DNA of 57,327 nucleotides from Saprolegnia diclina VS20 (taxonomy: Eukaryota > Oomycota > Saprolegniomycetes > Saprolegniales > Saprolegniaceae), in assembly GCF_000281045.1 (NCBI RefSeq), contig NW_008246119.1, positions 90,527 to 147,853 of the forward strand. The letters are read 5' to 3'. Positions 1 to 11,474 of this stretch are shown here, in pieces. The notes under the pieces were generated by a model that saw only the letters and a program-made list of their open reading frames with translations, did no database searches and was not told where the DNA came from. Position 1 is the first letter of the stretch, and each line of letters starts with the position of its first letter. Made by a program: the position numbers and the translations under genes.

Positions 1-398
1 CCTATTTTTGGATGTCCAGATGGGTTCGCAAGTAGTGTGTGTGTGTGGCGGCGCCAGTAGACTCGATGGCCTTTGCCGGGGCAACTGCCGAAAGCGTAAA
101 ATGGTTCAGCATCCAACGAGGGCCTCCTTTACCCTTTTCTCTTCTCGCGCGCTGTGCGCAGTTTTTTATACTATTTCTGGTAAAAACATATAAAGCTTAG
201 CTTGGGAGCCTCGGGAACGCTGGATCGCTCAACTTGGCGGCCCGATTGTCAGCCACCAAGCTCGCAGATGAAACGGGAGACGCTGCTTTGACCATCAAGT
301 GTCGTTGGGTAAAAGGGATAGGATTCGCTACGTCGCTCACTCGATACTGGACACCGGACGCGGCAGTATCAGCGTCTCTCAGTAACTTGGACAAGAGT
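1..398. other. Intergenic / 3' flank of copy A
   Basis: No convincing coding exon is visible on either strand. Short open frames here are not continuous with the copy A gene, whose stop codon begins at 399 on the minus strand. The interval is probably the 3' untranslated region and flank of that gene. It may also hold the end of a neighbour that lies outside the window. Confidence 0.5.
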
Positions 399-3300
399 CT
401 AGGATGCGAAGAGCCACGAGGCGCGACGGGACGACGAGGGTGCCGACGCTTGCGCGACGGTCGTGAGGCATGGCTTGATCTGGTCTTCAAAAAACGAGCG
501 GAGGTGCGGTTCGAGCGCATTCGCAATGAAGTCCTCCATCGCACATTGGTCGGCCGTCTTGTACAAGCTCACAAGACTCGCCGTCACGTTAACCAGCTCG
601 CTGTTGCGGTGGCCGCGGCGCGGCGCATTTTTGTCCAAGGGAGCAGCAACAAAGCTGCGTCGGGGGCTCGCACTGTGGTGCACCATGTACGCCTGCCGCA
701 CGAGGCCGTCGACCTCTTTACGGAGTGTCCGTCGACGATCAATCTCGGTTGCCACGTCCTGCGGCACGAGAGACGAGCGGTCGCGGCGTTGCTTGCGGCG
801 ATTCACAAGCGGCGCGATCTCGACAGGCGGCTCGCTCGGCGCAGGCTCGGGAATGCGCATATGCTCGCCTGTGCCGCTCTCGCGAGGCTCTCGGCCCGAG
901 ACAATGCTCGTTGGTATCGACTGCAATTGGCTTGCGCGGCGGGGGCCGCGTGCACTGTATCCCCGAACTGGCTGCGCATGGGTGTTGGTGGGCGTGGAAG
1001 AGAATGAGCGGCGAAGCGGGGCGTCGGGGTTGGTGGTGAATCGGTCGTCTGCGGGCGAACCAACATGCGATTCGGATCGATCGGCGATCGAGGTGGCCGG
1101 CGACGGACCAATTTGGACGTGGTTGCTCAAAGACGGCAACTTGGCAAAGCTCAGCGTCCCTGCCATGCGCGAGCCAAACGATTGGCGCACACTTGGCACG
1201 AGCATGTGGACGACGCTGTGCCGCAGCTTGGAGAGCCACGGTGCGTTCAAGTCGCTCGCTTCCTTGCGGACGTTGGTCGATTGTTTTCGGTGCTTTTGAC
1301 GCTCTTCGAGGTCTTGCAAGAGGAGATAAATGCGCTCGAGCATATCGCTGATCTCATACGCGTTGTGCCAACTCCAAAACGCTTGCGAGAGCTTGGCCAT
1401 GGACGCCGGTTGCAACAGAAGGTAGAGGTTCACGTCTCCACCGGCGTTGCCCAGGACTGCTTCCAGCACCATAGAGAGCACCTCGGCGCACTTGAAGACG
1501 GTCGATCGACTCGGGTGGCCGAGCGCGTGCATAAAAAAGTTGAGATAGGACGCGTGGCGCAGCCAGAGGTCGGTGGGCACAACGCCTTCAGTGCATGCAC
1601 CGTGCAGGCTGTGCGTTACGTCCATCACGAGCTTGGGATCGTGGGTTGCGCAGAGTGTCGTGAGGATCTCGACGTACACAGTCTTGTTGAGCTGAAGGTA
1701 CTGCGACTTGTACCACTGCAAGAGAAATTGCGCCGCTTCGTACATGGCAACGTGGTGCTCCATCGCGCGGGCTTGCGCCAAGACCTCGAGGCTGCGTTGG
1801 TAGAGACCTTCGAGCGCGTCCGCGGCTTCGTCCGGACGCTCTGTCTTGGAGATCCAGTGCTTGTCTTGCACGCGGATGACGTGATAGGGCTGTGTGCCGC
1901 GCACAATGTGCCCGCTCGACCCGTCGCCAAGTGGCAACGCCATCATGAAGCTTTGGCCCTTGGACGAGACAGAGAGGCGCACGGGCATGCGTTTACTTCC
2001 TCTGCGCACGTCAATCGCGAGTACCTCTACGTACAAATGCGATAGTACATAGTGTCGGAGAGGATACGATAGAAGAGACGTAATGAGTCGTCCACAGCGC
2101 ACAAGTTGATGCGATGTTCGGATAAAAATTGGCTCTTGCGCGCAATAAGTGTGCGCTCCGGGTTGGCTTGGTCTTTTCGCCACCAATTTTCCGGCAAAAT
2201 GGCGGCCGCGTCGCGCTCGCCAATGACGACATCGCTAAACCGGTAGTTCTACGAGCATAGGGATAGGGTCGACACAAAGCCTACCAGATGAAAACGTACC
2301 TCGACGTGGCAAAACCAGAGAGTTCGAATCGCATAGATGCGGCCGAGCGGATCGCGCTTTGTGGCTTTGGCCAGTGCTTCGAGGCGCCGGTAGATCGAGG
2401 CAAACTCGCGCACATTGACTTTGGTGACATCGACGTGGAAGGCAGCGATGGCGCCAACGACGTGGGCCTGTGACGACGGGTGTTCGAGGAGCTCGAGAAT
2501 CGAAAGGTTGGGGATGTTGAACGCTCGCGCGCGACGGTCATTGAGTGTCCACGCGAGGACCCAAACCACTGGCAGCGGCGTCAGCGCGTAGTACAGCAGC
2601 TGCATGCCACCGCTCGTCGAGACGAGGACGAGCACGCAAAGGGACGTGTAAATGGAGCTGGAGAACGAGACGGCGCGAATGTTGTTGGGGACACGGCCGC
2701 TACCAATGCACTATCGCAAAAAGATCATCGTCGGTCGCATGTACAGAGGAGAACGTACGGGCTGCGTCTGGTACGTGTACACGAGCAAGAAGGACGCACA
2801 GAGGCCGAGGCATATCGTGATCCCAATCGCCGCACCAGTGACGCGTGCGAGGTCGATGGCGTTGACTAGCATTGACACCACCGGGTTGTCTATCAAAAGC
2901 AGTACAGTTGGACTCGATACACAATGAGAGGTAAACACGAACGGGTGCGGGCCATGACCATAATGACTTGGAAGCTAGTTTGAAAACGAAAGTCCATGGT
3001 CGTCGCCAACGGCTCAATGTGCGTTTTGTAATGCAACGCGCTTCCGTAAAGAAGTAGAAACCCGACGAGGCCACAGACCTACCGCGATCATTCTGCTGCA
3101 GCACCCTCCAATCGTAGTGAGTACCCCGTAAATGCCAAAACGGTCCACACACTCGCACGACGATGTGCCGGGCAGCACAATGTGATCGTACCCATCCGGG
3201 CAGGACGCAAGGCGCAAGAAGGTTGCGACAAATGGAATGTAGAGCACGTCAAATGTAACGGGGTAGGCGAATCGCATGAGCAGCGCCTCGTCTAGCATCA

Positions 3301-3888
3301 AATACAATCATCTGACAATGTGGCGACCAAGCGACTACTTTTGGTAGCGCATTGCCGGAGGAGGAGAATGCAAATGCCGCAGAAAGCAGCAAGAAGCACA
3401 TTGATCGCCTACATCAAAGATGAACACATGCTCTCCTGACGTGAAGAGACCTCGCTCGTCGTGGTGAGCATGCTAAGCATGTGGGCGAGGTTGTTGGTCT
3501 CGTTGGTGGCTTTTATTGCGACGAGAAGGGGGGTGCATGTGAACGATGGCCACTCGGCCAACATGGCGCACACCTTGAGGTACCGGAGAAGTCGCGGGCG
3601 CTTGTCCGAGTCCGAGCGTCGCTGCGAGAGGGCAACCGCGACGCCTATACGATTCGGTTGGCTAATATTCTGACACCATGTCGGCAAACCTTGGGCGAGG
3701 GGATCATGTATCCTTTTCGGGTCGAATGGAAAGAGTTTTGTGAGACCCCCTTGGCGCTGGAGCATTGCGATACCAACGCAGAGCCAAACGAGCCAAAGAA
3801 GACCGACGGGGGCGAGCACGAGCCACTTGTAGCCGCACGCTGGCCAGCCACGCTTGCGGCAGCCCACATCGGAGAAGCAGTCGCCCAT
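399..3888 (-). CDS. Multi-membrane-span protein, copy A of a three-gene family
   Basis: Unrecognised family; function unknown. The model has about nine exons and encodes about 1,030 aa. I place the start at the ATG at 3888 because copies B and C begin at the same point: a short Cys-containing N-terminus, then a CGYxW-type segment leading into the first membrane span. Several further hydrophobic segments follow. Between two of them is a small Cys-rich loop (CPDGYDHIVLPG then CxC) with an RFGIYG-like tail, which resembles an EGF-type turn. The last exon (about 2150-399) is soluble and mostly helical. It has a conserved core around QFLLQWYKSQYLQLNKTVY, a low-complexity middle, and a conserved end block (DRRRTLR to SFFEDQIKP). 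Exon order and intron positions match copies B and C, so the three are true paralogues. A role as membrane receptor or channel would be guesswork. Confidence 0.7.
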
Positions 3889-4480
3889 GCTCGCGACTGG
3901 GAATGACAAAACGACTGTGCGAGCTATATTTACTAGGATGACAGTGTGTAGTACCGTGTAATCACCTGTCGGCGACGTTTCAATATCATACGAACGTCTG
4001 CACAGCAGGGACGAAGACTGCCTTGGTCGACAAAGCAGTAGGGGCACTATAGCATCGTGGCATCGTTGTGTTCTGAGCTTCACGAGGGGTCCACTGCCAC
4101 AGCTGCTGGGCCGAATGGCGGGCTTTGTTGAGCCAAGCGTCAGCGCTTTGGATGTCAGCCGCACTCTCGAGCCTTCGAGGAGGAGCATGCACTCGCAACG
4201 CAGCGATCAGCTAGTAAGCAGCAACTCACTCCTACTTTGCACAAGTGACAGCAGAGTGCAAACAATGTGTACGACACTTGTCCTTTCGTTGGTCTTCTGC
4301 GTTGTGTGCGGTACAGAGAGCCGTTCGACGATGGTATTGCGCTAACCCTGTCATCGTCATTCCTCAGTGTGCCAATACTGTAGCAGGATTCATGAATTTG
4401 TTATGGTGCTCACCCAACGACGACACACAAAGCGAATCCAATATGTGACGTGTATGGGTACTTGTTGATCTACCTCAAGG
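3889..4480. other. Intergenic between copies A and B
   Basis: About 590 bp separate the start of copy A from the stop of copy B, both on the minus strand. The copy A reading frame stays open upstream to about 4188, but the paralogues give no support for a longer N-terminus. No other coding exon, RNA gene or repeat is evident. It presumably holds the 3' end of copy B and the promoter of copy A. Confidence 0.45.
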
Positions 4481-7400
4481 CTATTCTTTGCGGCGGCACC
4501 AGCGCGTCCAGAAGCCTGACTTGGCCTCGGCTTCGCAGCACTCGACGAACGGCTTGACGTGCTTTTCAAAAAACGACACGAGGTCCTTGTCGAGCGTCGT
4601 GTAGATGTAGTCGTGCAGCGCACACTCTTCGGCCGTCGAGTAAATCTTCATGAGCGCGGTGAACGCGCCAAGAACACCGTGGTTGGTCGCCTTGCGACCC
4701 GATGACGAGCGCCGTCGCGACACGACTTTTGGCGTGTCTTTGAGCCACTCGACGCCGTTGACGAGCGGTTCCATGAGCATCTCTTCAAAGAGGTAGTACG
4801 TTTTTTGCAGCTCGGACTCAAAGTGGCTGCGGAGCTGTTGCCGGCGCGTGATTTCCGACAAAATCGCCGTCGTCACAAAGACATATTCGTCCGATTTGGT
4901 CGTAGGAGCGCGCGGCAACGATGGCCGGAGCAAGTCGATCGAGAGCCGACGAATGCGCTCCATCGTCGAGACCTTGCTCGTCACGCGATTCGTAGGCACG
5001 TAGCTCACCTTGCGCAGTGCGTCATCATCGTTCATCGGCGTAACGACTGCCGTCGCTCCTTCCGGCGTGCCCCCGAGCGTCGACGTGCGTGGACCTGGAA
5101 AATGCGCCACGACGCTCGGGCGCGGGCCCGCGTCGTTGACATAGACGATGGCGGCCTTGCGCGACGCCTTCCGGGGCGTCTGGCGTGTCAGCGAGCTGGC
5201 GGTGCTGTGTTCGCGCGGCGCGACCATCGACATGTTGAGCCACAGGGCCCGATCAAAGTGCGCTCCTTCCTTGTCGCGCTTGAGAAAGGACTCGTGGACT
5301 GCTCTCGAGTGCGACGAAAAATCGATCGACTGCCGGTGGTGCCACAGCTTGCGCCGCTGGTCGGCTTCGATCCGGTGGAGGCTCAAGCAGCAGCGCTCGA
5401 GCGCAACGCTGAGCTCGTACGACTCGCACCACGTGTGGAAAGCCGTATGGATCTTGCCGATCGACTCGGGTGTCAAGAGCACGAATAAATTCGTCTTTGG
5501 GTCGGCTTCGGCACATTCGAGGATCGAGACGAGGACCGTCGCGCACTGAGAGACGGTTTGTTGGCTGTTGTGCCCGAGGCTAAGCACAAAGTTGTTGAGA
5601 AACGACGTGTGTTGGAGCCAGAGCTCGGGTAAGAAGAAGCCCTCGGCGCAGAGCTTGTACACCGTGTATGTCACGTCGAGCGCGAGTTTGCGGTTCGACG
5701 TCGCGCAGAGCGTCGAGAGAATGTGGAGGTATACGGTTTTGTTGAGCCGAAGGTACTTTGTTCTGTACCACTGGAGCAAAAAGACGCCGATTTCGTGCAT
5801 AGCAACCCGGTCGTCCATCGCACAGCTTTGCGAGAGCACTTCAAGAGCCATGTGGTGCAGCAGTTCATGGTGCACCATTGCGGCTTCCGGCGCTTCGTTT
5901 TTGCAGATCCAGTGCTTGCTTCGGAGGAGAATCATAAAGTACGTTTGCTTGGCCAGCGACCGCTTTCGCGCGCACACAAGGTTGGGGTCGATTGTCGCGT
6001 TGGCCACCTTGGCATGGCGTGTTATCGGGCGGCGCAGCTTGGATTTAAAGATATCCGCGGCGCGTGTGCCCGCCTTCGTCAAGTGATGCCGGGTCGATAG
6101 CACATCGACGTCGAGCACATCTAGTATCAAAAATGGAGTGGACCCTATGGCGTGGCAGCGTACCAACGACGGACTCGATGCGGGTGAGCTTGACACGCTG
6201 CAGCGCTGTGGTGAGCGCTGTCTTGGGTGCTCTCTTTGGCCGGTCCGGATTCTCGCGGTCCTTGTAAAAGAGCGTGCACGGAATCACAAGCGCGTCGTTG
6301 GGCTCACCGATCGCACATTTTGCATTTCGAAAGTTCTAGAATATCATGAAAAATGAAAAAAATCATTGGAAAACAAACCCGAATGTAGCAAAACCAAAGT
6401 GTCCGAATCGCATAGATGCGACACAGGGGCACGCCGAGCATCGAGTGTTTGGCAATACTGTGCAAATGAAACACGATGGCTTCGTGGTCCACGTGTCGGA
6501 CCTTGGCCGCGTCCATGTACAAGGCGGCAATGGTCCCGACCATCTTGGCTTGCGGCGACCGCTCCTGGAGTAGATCCAAAATTGAGAGGTCCGGGATGTA
6601 GAAGCGCCGCGCGCGCTTGTCGTTGACATGCCACGCCAAAAGCCAAACGAGCGGCAGTGACAGCAGCGCGGCATAGAGCCCGTTGAGCGTGAGCGGTGTG
6701 AGAAGGTACACCAACACACACAGTGTTGTGTAGAGCGAGCTCGAGAACGAGAGCACGCGGATGTTGTTGGGGAGGCGGCCACTCCCAATGCACTACGCGA
6801 CAATAGATGCCTACATCCACGTCGCATCGCAAAGACTTAGTACCGGCTGCATCCGGTACGTGTAGTGGAGGAGGAAGGACACACAGACGAGGAAGCCGAG
6901 CGCGACGGGAATGGCGGCCGTTTTCTCTCCCTTGAGCTGCAGCCCGATGACGAGCACCGAGTATATGGGACTGACTATGCTCACTCCGATGATAAGCCAT
7001 CCAGAAGCGACGAGGAACGTGTACGTGTGCGGGCCATGACCATGATGATCTGAAAGCTAGTTTCAAACCGAAAGTCCATCGTGGTTCCGAGCGGCTCGAT
7101 AAACATCTTGTAGTACAGCGAACTCGCATACAAGATGACAAATCCGAGAAGACCCACAGCCTAGTCGAATGTGTGAGCGATGGCACTCGACGAGTGTAGG
7201 CATCGTACCCAGTAGAGACCGTAGCGGTTCAGACACGCGCAGGTTGCCCCGCCGGGGAGCGGGATGTGATTATACCCCTCGGGGCACGTGCCGAGACGCA
7301 CATATGTCGTCACGAGCGGAATGTAGAGCGCGTCAAACGTGATCGGGTAGACGTAGCGCCGCAAAAGTGTGTCACCTATACATACTCCTAAGATTGGACT

Positions 7401-7997
7401 GCCATGGCTATCTCCTTACGCTGCGCCGATGGCTTCATGCCCACTCGCACGCTTAGCACGAGGACGCCGCAGAAAAGCGAGAGCGCAAACGTCACCGACT
7501 AGACCAAAGGTTAGCAACCGCAGATCGTTTGGACAGTGCAAACTTCAATCAGCGTAGAGTAGGCGACAAAGATTTCTTGGCTGTAGCCTTGCGTGCCGGC
7601 CACGTTGTAGGCGAACGAAAGCGGTGTCGTCGTGAACGCCGGCCACTCGGCCCACATGGCGCAGAGTTTGACGTAGCGCAGGAGCCGCGGTGTCTGGTTC
7701 GAGCCATACCTGCGCTGTGCCAGCGCGATTGCAATGCCTGCTCATAGTGTCGAAGAGACGCGCAAGCAATGAGCTACTACCTTGTGCGAGTGGGTCGTGG
7801 ATGCGCGAGGTGTCGAAACGGCACAGATTTCGGATCGAGCCATCGCGCTGGAGCATGTACAGCCCCAGAAAGAACCAGAGCCCCCAAATGAGACCGACGG
7901 GGCCGTTGACGAGCCAGTTGAAGCCGCACGCGGGCCAGTCGGCTTTGGCGCACGCAGCGCCGTCGTCTTGCCAGTAGCACCGGAGGTCACCGGCCAT
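4481..7997 (-). CDS. Multi-membrane-span protein, copy B of a three-gene family
   Basis: Paralogue of the gene just downstream, with the same exon order and about 1,040 aa. The ATG at 7997 opens a short Cys-rich N-terminus (CYWQDD, then CAKADWPACGFNW) followed by the first membrane span and a conserved RIHDPLAQ motif at the end of exon 1. An exon at about 7161-7364 carries the RRYVYPITFDALYIPL segment and the Cys-rich loop GYNHIPLPGGATCACLNRYG. The exon at about 6360-6800 carries two hydrophobic spans, then a soluble helical part. The last coding part (about 6300-4481) has the shared FLLQWYRTKYLRLNKTVY core, the CAxxxxLxLDVTY repeat-like helices and the C-terminal helical block ending near SFFEKHVKPFVE. 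Function unknown. It lies head-to-head with the beta-helix gene, with only 51 bp between start codons. Confidence 0.7.
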
Positions 7998-8048
7998 GAA
8001 CGACCGAGGCCAAAGTCGATGGTTGAACGAAACGTAAAAGCTAAAATT
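7998..8048. promoter_or_regulatory. 51-bp divergent start-to-start interval
   Basis: Start codons of copy B (minus, 7997) and the beta-helix gene (plus, 8049) are 51 bp apart. Both starts are supported: one by alignment with paralogues, the other by a signal peptide. Any core promoter elements must therefore overlap each other or sit inside the neighbouring gene. No TATA box or CCAAT box is obvious. Confidence 0.5.
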
Positions 8049-11000
8049 ATGCCTGTTCACGGGATCATGTGCATCACGCGGCTGCTCTTCCTCGTGACCG
8101 GCGCGGCTGCGACCACGTCCCTGTACGTGGACCCGAACGTCGGCAACGACGTCACGAACGACGGCAGCCTCGCTCGGCCGCTTCAAACGATTGCGAAAGC
8201 GCAAGCCGTCGTTCGCAGTCTTCTGCAAGCCCAGCAGGTATCCGGCGTCTACAGCCCGATCGACGTCGTCTTGCGGGCCGGCACGTACGAACATGATGAT
8301 CTTTGCTGATTCTATTATCGTGCCGCGTAGTCATACCGTGTCCTCGACTCTGTCGTTTGGGCCTCAAGACAGCGGCGCGTCCGCATCAGCCCGCGTCTCG
8401 TACAAGGCCTACTGCAACCCATCGGCGCCGTCCGATTTGACAGTGCTGCCGTACCCGTACATCATGAATGCGACAGCGCAGCTGCGGTACCCCAGACGAC
8501 GTGCTTGCTAGCATCTGACACAGAGTAGGTATCTCTGGAACGGCGTCAACCGTCCTTCGGCGTGGACAGGGCCCGCCGATCCGCTCGCGCAGCTGGGCAT
8601 TCGTGCACTCAGCAGCACGACGCTGCCGCCGCTCGTGCTACCGCCCGTGTGCTTTGACCTCGTTGGTGTCGGGCACACGTGCTACACAGTCGAAGCGCCG
8701 TGCGTCTCGGACTGCATGACCGCGTGTCAGCGCAACGTTGACAAGCGGATTTACTCGACCGCCGTGTACGATCAGTTTTACCTCCTCTTTGGCCGGGTAT
8801 GTCATAGTGACACGCTGTTGCTCACCGCGCGCTAGGATTTGCGCAGCGAGGACGAGTGCGTCGGGCTCTGTGTGCAAATGTGCACCACATGCGAACAAGT
8901 GCGTTGCATCCATATTGTCATGTCGTATGGCGACCCATCCCGATGCATAGCCGATTTTGTCGGGCATGCAGACCATCACGAACGGCGCGTGGACGCCATT
9001 TGTGGCGCCCGCGTGGATGGCGCCAGCGCGCCCAATCTACTCGCTCAACTTGGCCGGGCGCAATGTGCAATCGATCTCGGATGTGTACCTCAATGGCGAC
9101 ACACGCCTCCCCCGCGCTGGGTTTCCAAACGCCGTGCTGCAACCCGTAAGTCCCCGCACCGAGAAAACACGTGTTTTGTGTATACTATTTTAGAATGGAA
9201 GCTGTACATCGCAATATGCGCCGACATTTAACGGATCTGCGCGCAGCTTTGCTTTCGACCCGACCTCGTTCTCGTCCAAGTTGGCGTATTGGACAAATGT
9301 GGCATCCATGTTTATCGAAGTGCAGCTCGGCAGCGGGGCCAATGTATGGTACAGTGCCGCCAGTCTTGCGAGCAACGTGATTGGTCTGGGCGCGGGTGGC
9401 GGTACTTGCCTTATTCTATCCCAATCGTGCTAAAGAGAGCATTCTTTGTAGGTCAAGTGTCACCCCAAGTCTTTCGAAATGGTGTTCCGTGGAATGCGAC
9501 GACTGCCCGCTTTCGCGCCGAGAACATTTTCGCCGAGGTGGGCTTCTTCTCGAAATTTTGGATCTGTCATGATGACATCTCATGCGCGTAGCTGGACGCC
9601 CCCGGCGAATGGGTCCGTGCGCAAAAGATGTATCGGGTGCTAAACAACGCGTTCGACTAGTTTTACGACGCGGCAACGTCGACGCTATATCTGATTCCAC
9701 CAACTGGCGTCAGCTTGGCGTCGGCCAGCATTTCGTTTCCGACTGTGAAGCAGCTACTGCAGATCCAGGGGACGCCGGGCATCGACCTCGGCTACAGTGC
9801 ACCTGGATACTACACAATTATTACCGCTAATGAGACAGAGACGGCGGCGCCCCGGGCCCAAGCGGGTTGGACGTCCCACTTGACGTTTGACGGACTCACG
9901 TTTATGGGCACGGCACGGACCGAAATGGAGCTGTGTACGTCGATCCTCTGGGTGAGATATATTGCAAAAATGCTCTAGACGAAGCGCTACCCGGTCATCC
10001 GTGGACCCAAACACGGTGCGTGACTTCCCTTCATTCAACGTGCCTCACGCAGCAGTTTGGCGTAGCGTGGCCGCCGTGTACATTGAGAGTGCGAGGGACA
10101 TTGTGATCCGTCGATCCACCTTTACCAATGTACTACACAGCTTCCATTATCTAGCCAAAATGCGATGGCTTCATCTAGTTGCGTGGCAACGCCGTCATGC
10201 TATCGGGACGCAACCAAGAGATTCATGTGGTCCACAACCACTTCAAACAGCTTGGTGCGACAGCCGTCGCGGTCCTTCCGCGTGGCGTCACAGCCTTTCC
10301 CAACCTGTACCGCTTCGAGATCTTCCACACGATGCTCTCCAATATCTCGTTCAACCAAATCCACGACTTTGGCCTGGTGACGACCCAATCAGCAGCGATT
10401 TGGATGCTCTCGACCAATCAAACAATCGTTCGCGGCAACTTGGTCTACAATATCCCCCCGAGCGGCGTCAGCTACAGCTTTACCAACAGCAACGGAGGTG
10501 TCTATTCGATCCATTTCTATCATGCAACACCATACACGTATAGATGCCACCAAGCCGGGATACCTCTTGCGACCGCTGCCCGCGCCAGTGAGTCCCGCCA
10601 CGGTGCTGGCCAACAGTTTGAGCACCACGTACGCGGTCGTCGTCGACATTGGGCGGTTCGACATTCCTGTGGTCGCAAAGCTCATTGGTGCACCGATTTG
10701 CGCTCCGTCACAAGGACGAGGGGGCGCGCTGTACGGCCAGCAGCACAGCGGGTGTTCGGGTTGCTGTCCTACAACTTCTGGCACGAGTACGATTCAAAAC
10801 ACCGCGCTCCCGGCTGTGACGGGGCTCGCGGTGCCGCTGCGCCCTGGTGATATGCTGCAGCTGCAGGTGTCTTGACTCCGAATCAAGGAATGACTCACAT
10901 GGGTTGTTGCAGGTGACATCGGCACCGTACTATAGCGCCCCCGTCGATGTCTATGTGGGTTTTCACATTGTGACGCCCAACCGTGTCGTCGAGGTGCCCG

Positions 11001-11359
11001 GCTGGCGCTTCCACTGGCAAGTACGTACGCGTCCGTGTGTGCTTGCCACAACGACGCAAGTCGTCACCTGTGGCGGTCCCTGTGGCTGTCCATTGACCAA
11101 CATCGCGTCCACTCTAAGCTGCGCTACCGGTTTGGCACTTGGGGCACCCAATCGTAAATATTGTATGTTTTGAGCTAGGCTACGACCCTATCCCGACGTC
11201 GGTCGTCTGCGATGGTACATCACATTTGCGACAGTCGGCATTGTGATGGCAATGTGCATAGGTCCGTATGATTCTTGGAATACGTGCCAAAGCGGCGCGC
11301 TGGGTCGCGTACTCTACTACAATTGCTCGATGACATGCACGGCAACTGTGTGCACATGA
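8049..11359 (+). CDS. Secreted right-handed parallel beta-helix protein
   Basis: The ATG at 8049 opens a signal-peptide-like segment (MPVHGIMCITRLLFLVTGAA), then SLYVDPNVGNDVTNDGS and RPLQTIAKAQ, the usual entry to beta-helix proteins with a pectate-lyase-like fold. About 14 exons, with introns mostly 40-60 nt, spell about 900 aa. The central part reads as helix coils: SARDIVIRRSTFTN, LRGNAVMLSGRNQEIHVVHN and IWMLSTNQTIVRGNLVYN. An insert with paired Cys lies near 8640-8890 (CFDLVG, CVSDCMTACQ, CVGLCVQMCTTC), and a Cys-rich tail (CGGPCGCP, CQSGALG, CSMTCTATVC) ends at the TGA at 11357. The protein is likely extracellular or cell-wall acting on a polysaccharide, but no catalytic residues can be assigned. 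Examples of introns: 8285-8330, 8487-8528 and a very short one at 11154-11178. Confidence 0.75.
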
Positions 11360-11474
11360 CGACGTCTTAGCTTTGCAACGGTAAAAGGTGCAATGTACTA
11401 CCATCGAAATACACTGCTATCAAGTTGATACATGCCGCAATGAACGCGAGGCCAATGCTCGTCGTGCAGATATC

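Noticed and set aside
2325-2340. tRNA B-box-like GTTCGAATC
   Set aside because: It lies inside a conserved coding motif (IRTLWFC on the minus strand), and no matching A-box or cloverleaf is visible.
10413-10422. ACCAATCAAA copy inside the beta-helix gene
   Set aside because: It is in a coding exon, within the segment that reads STNQTIV, so it is taken as a chance occurrence of the motif.
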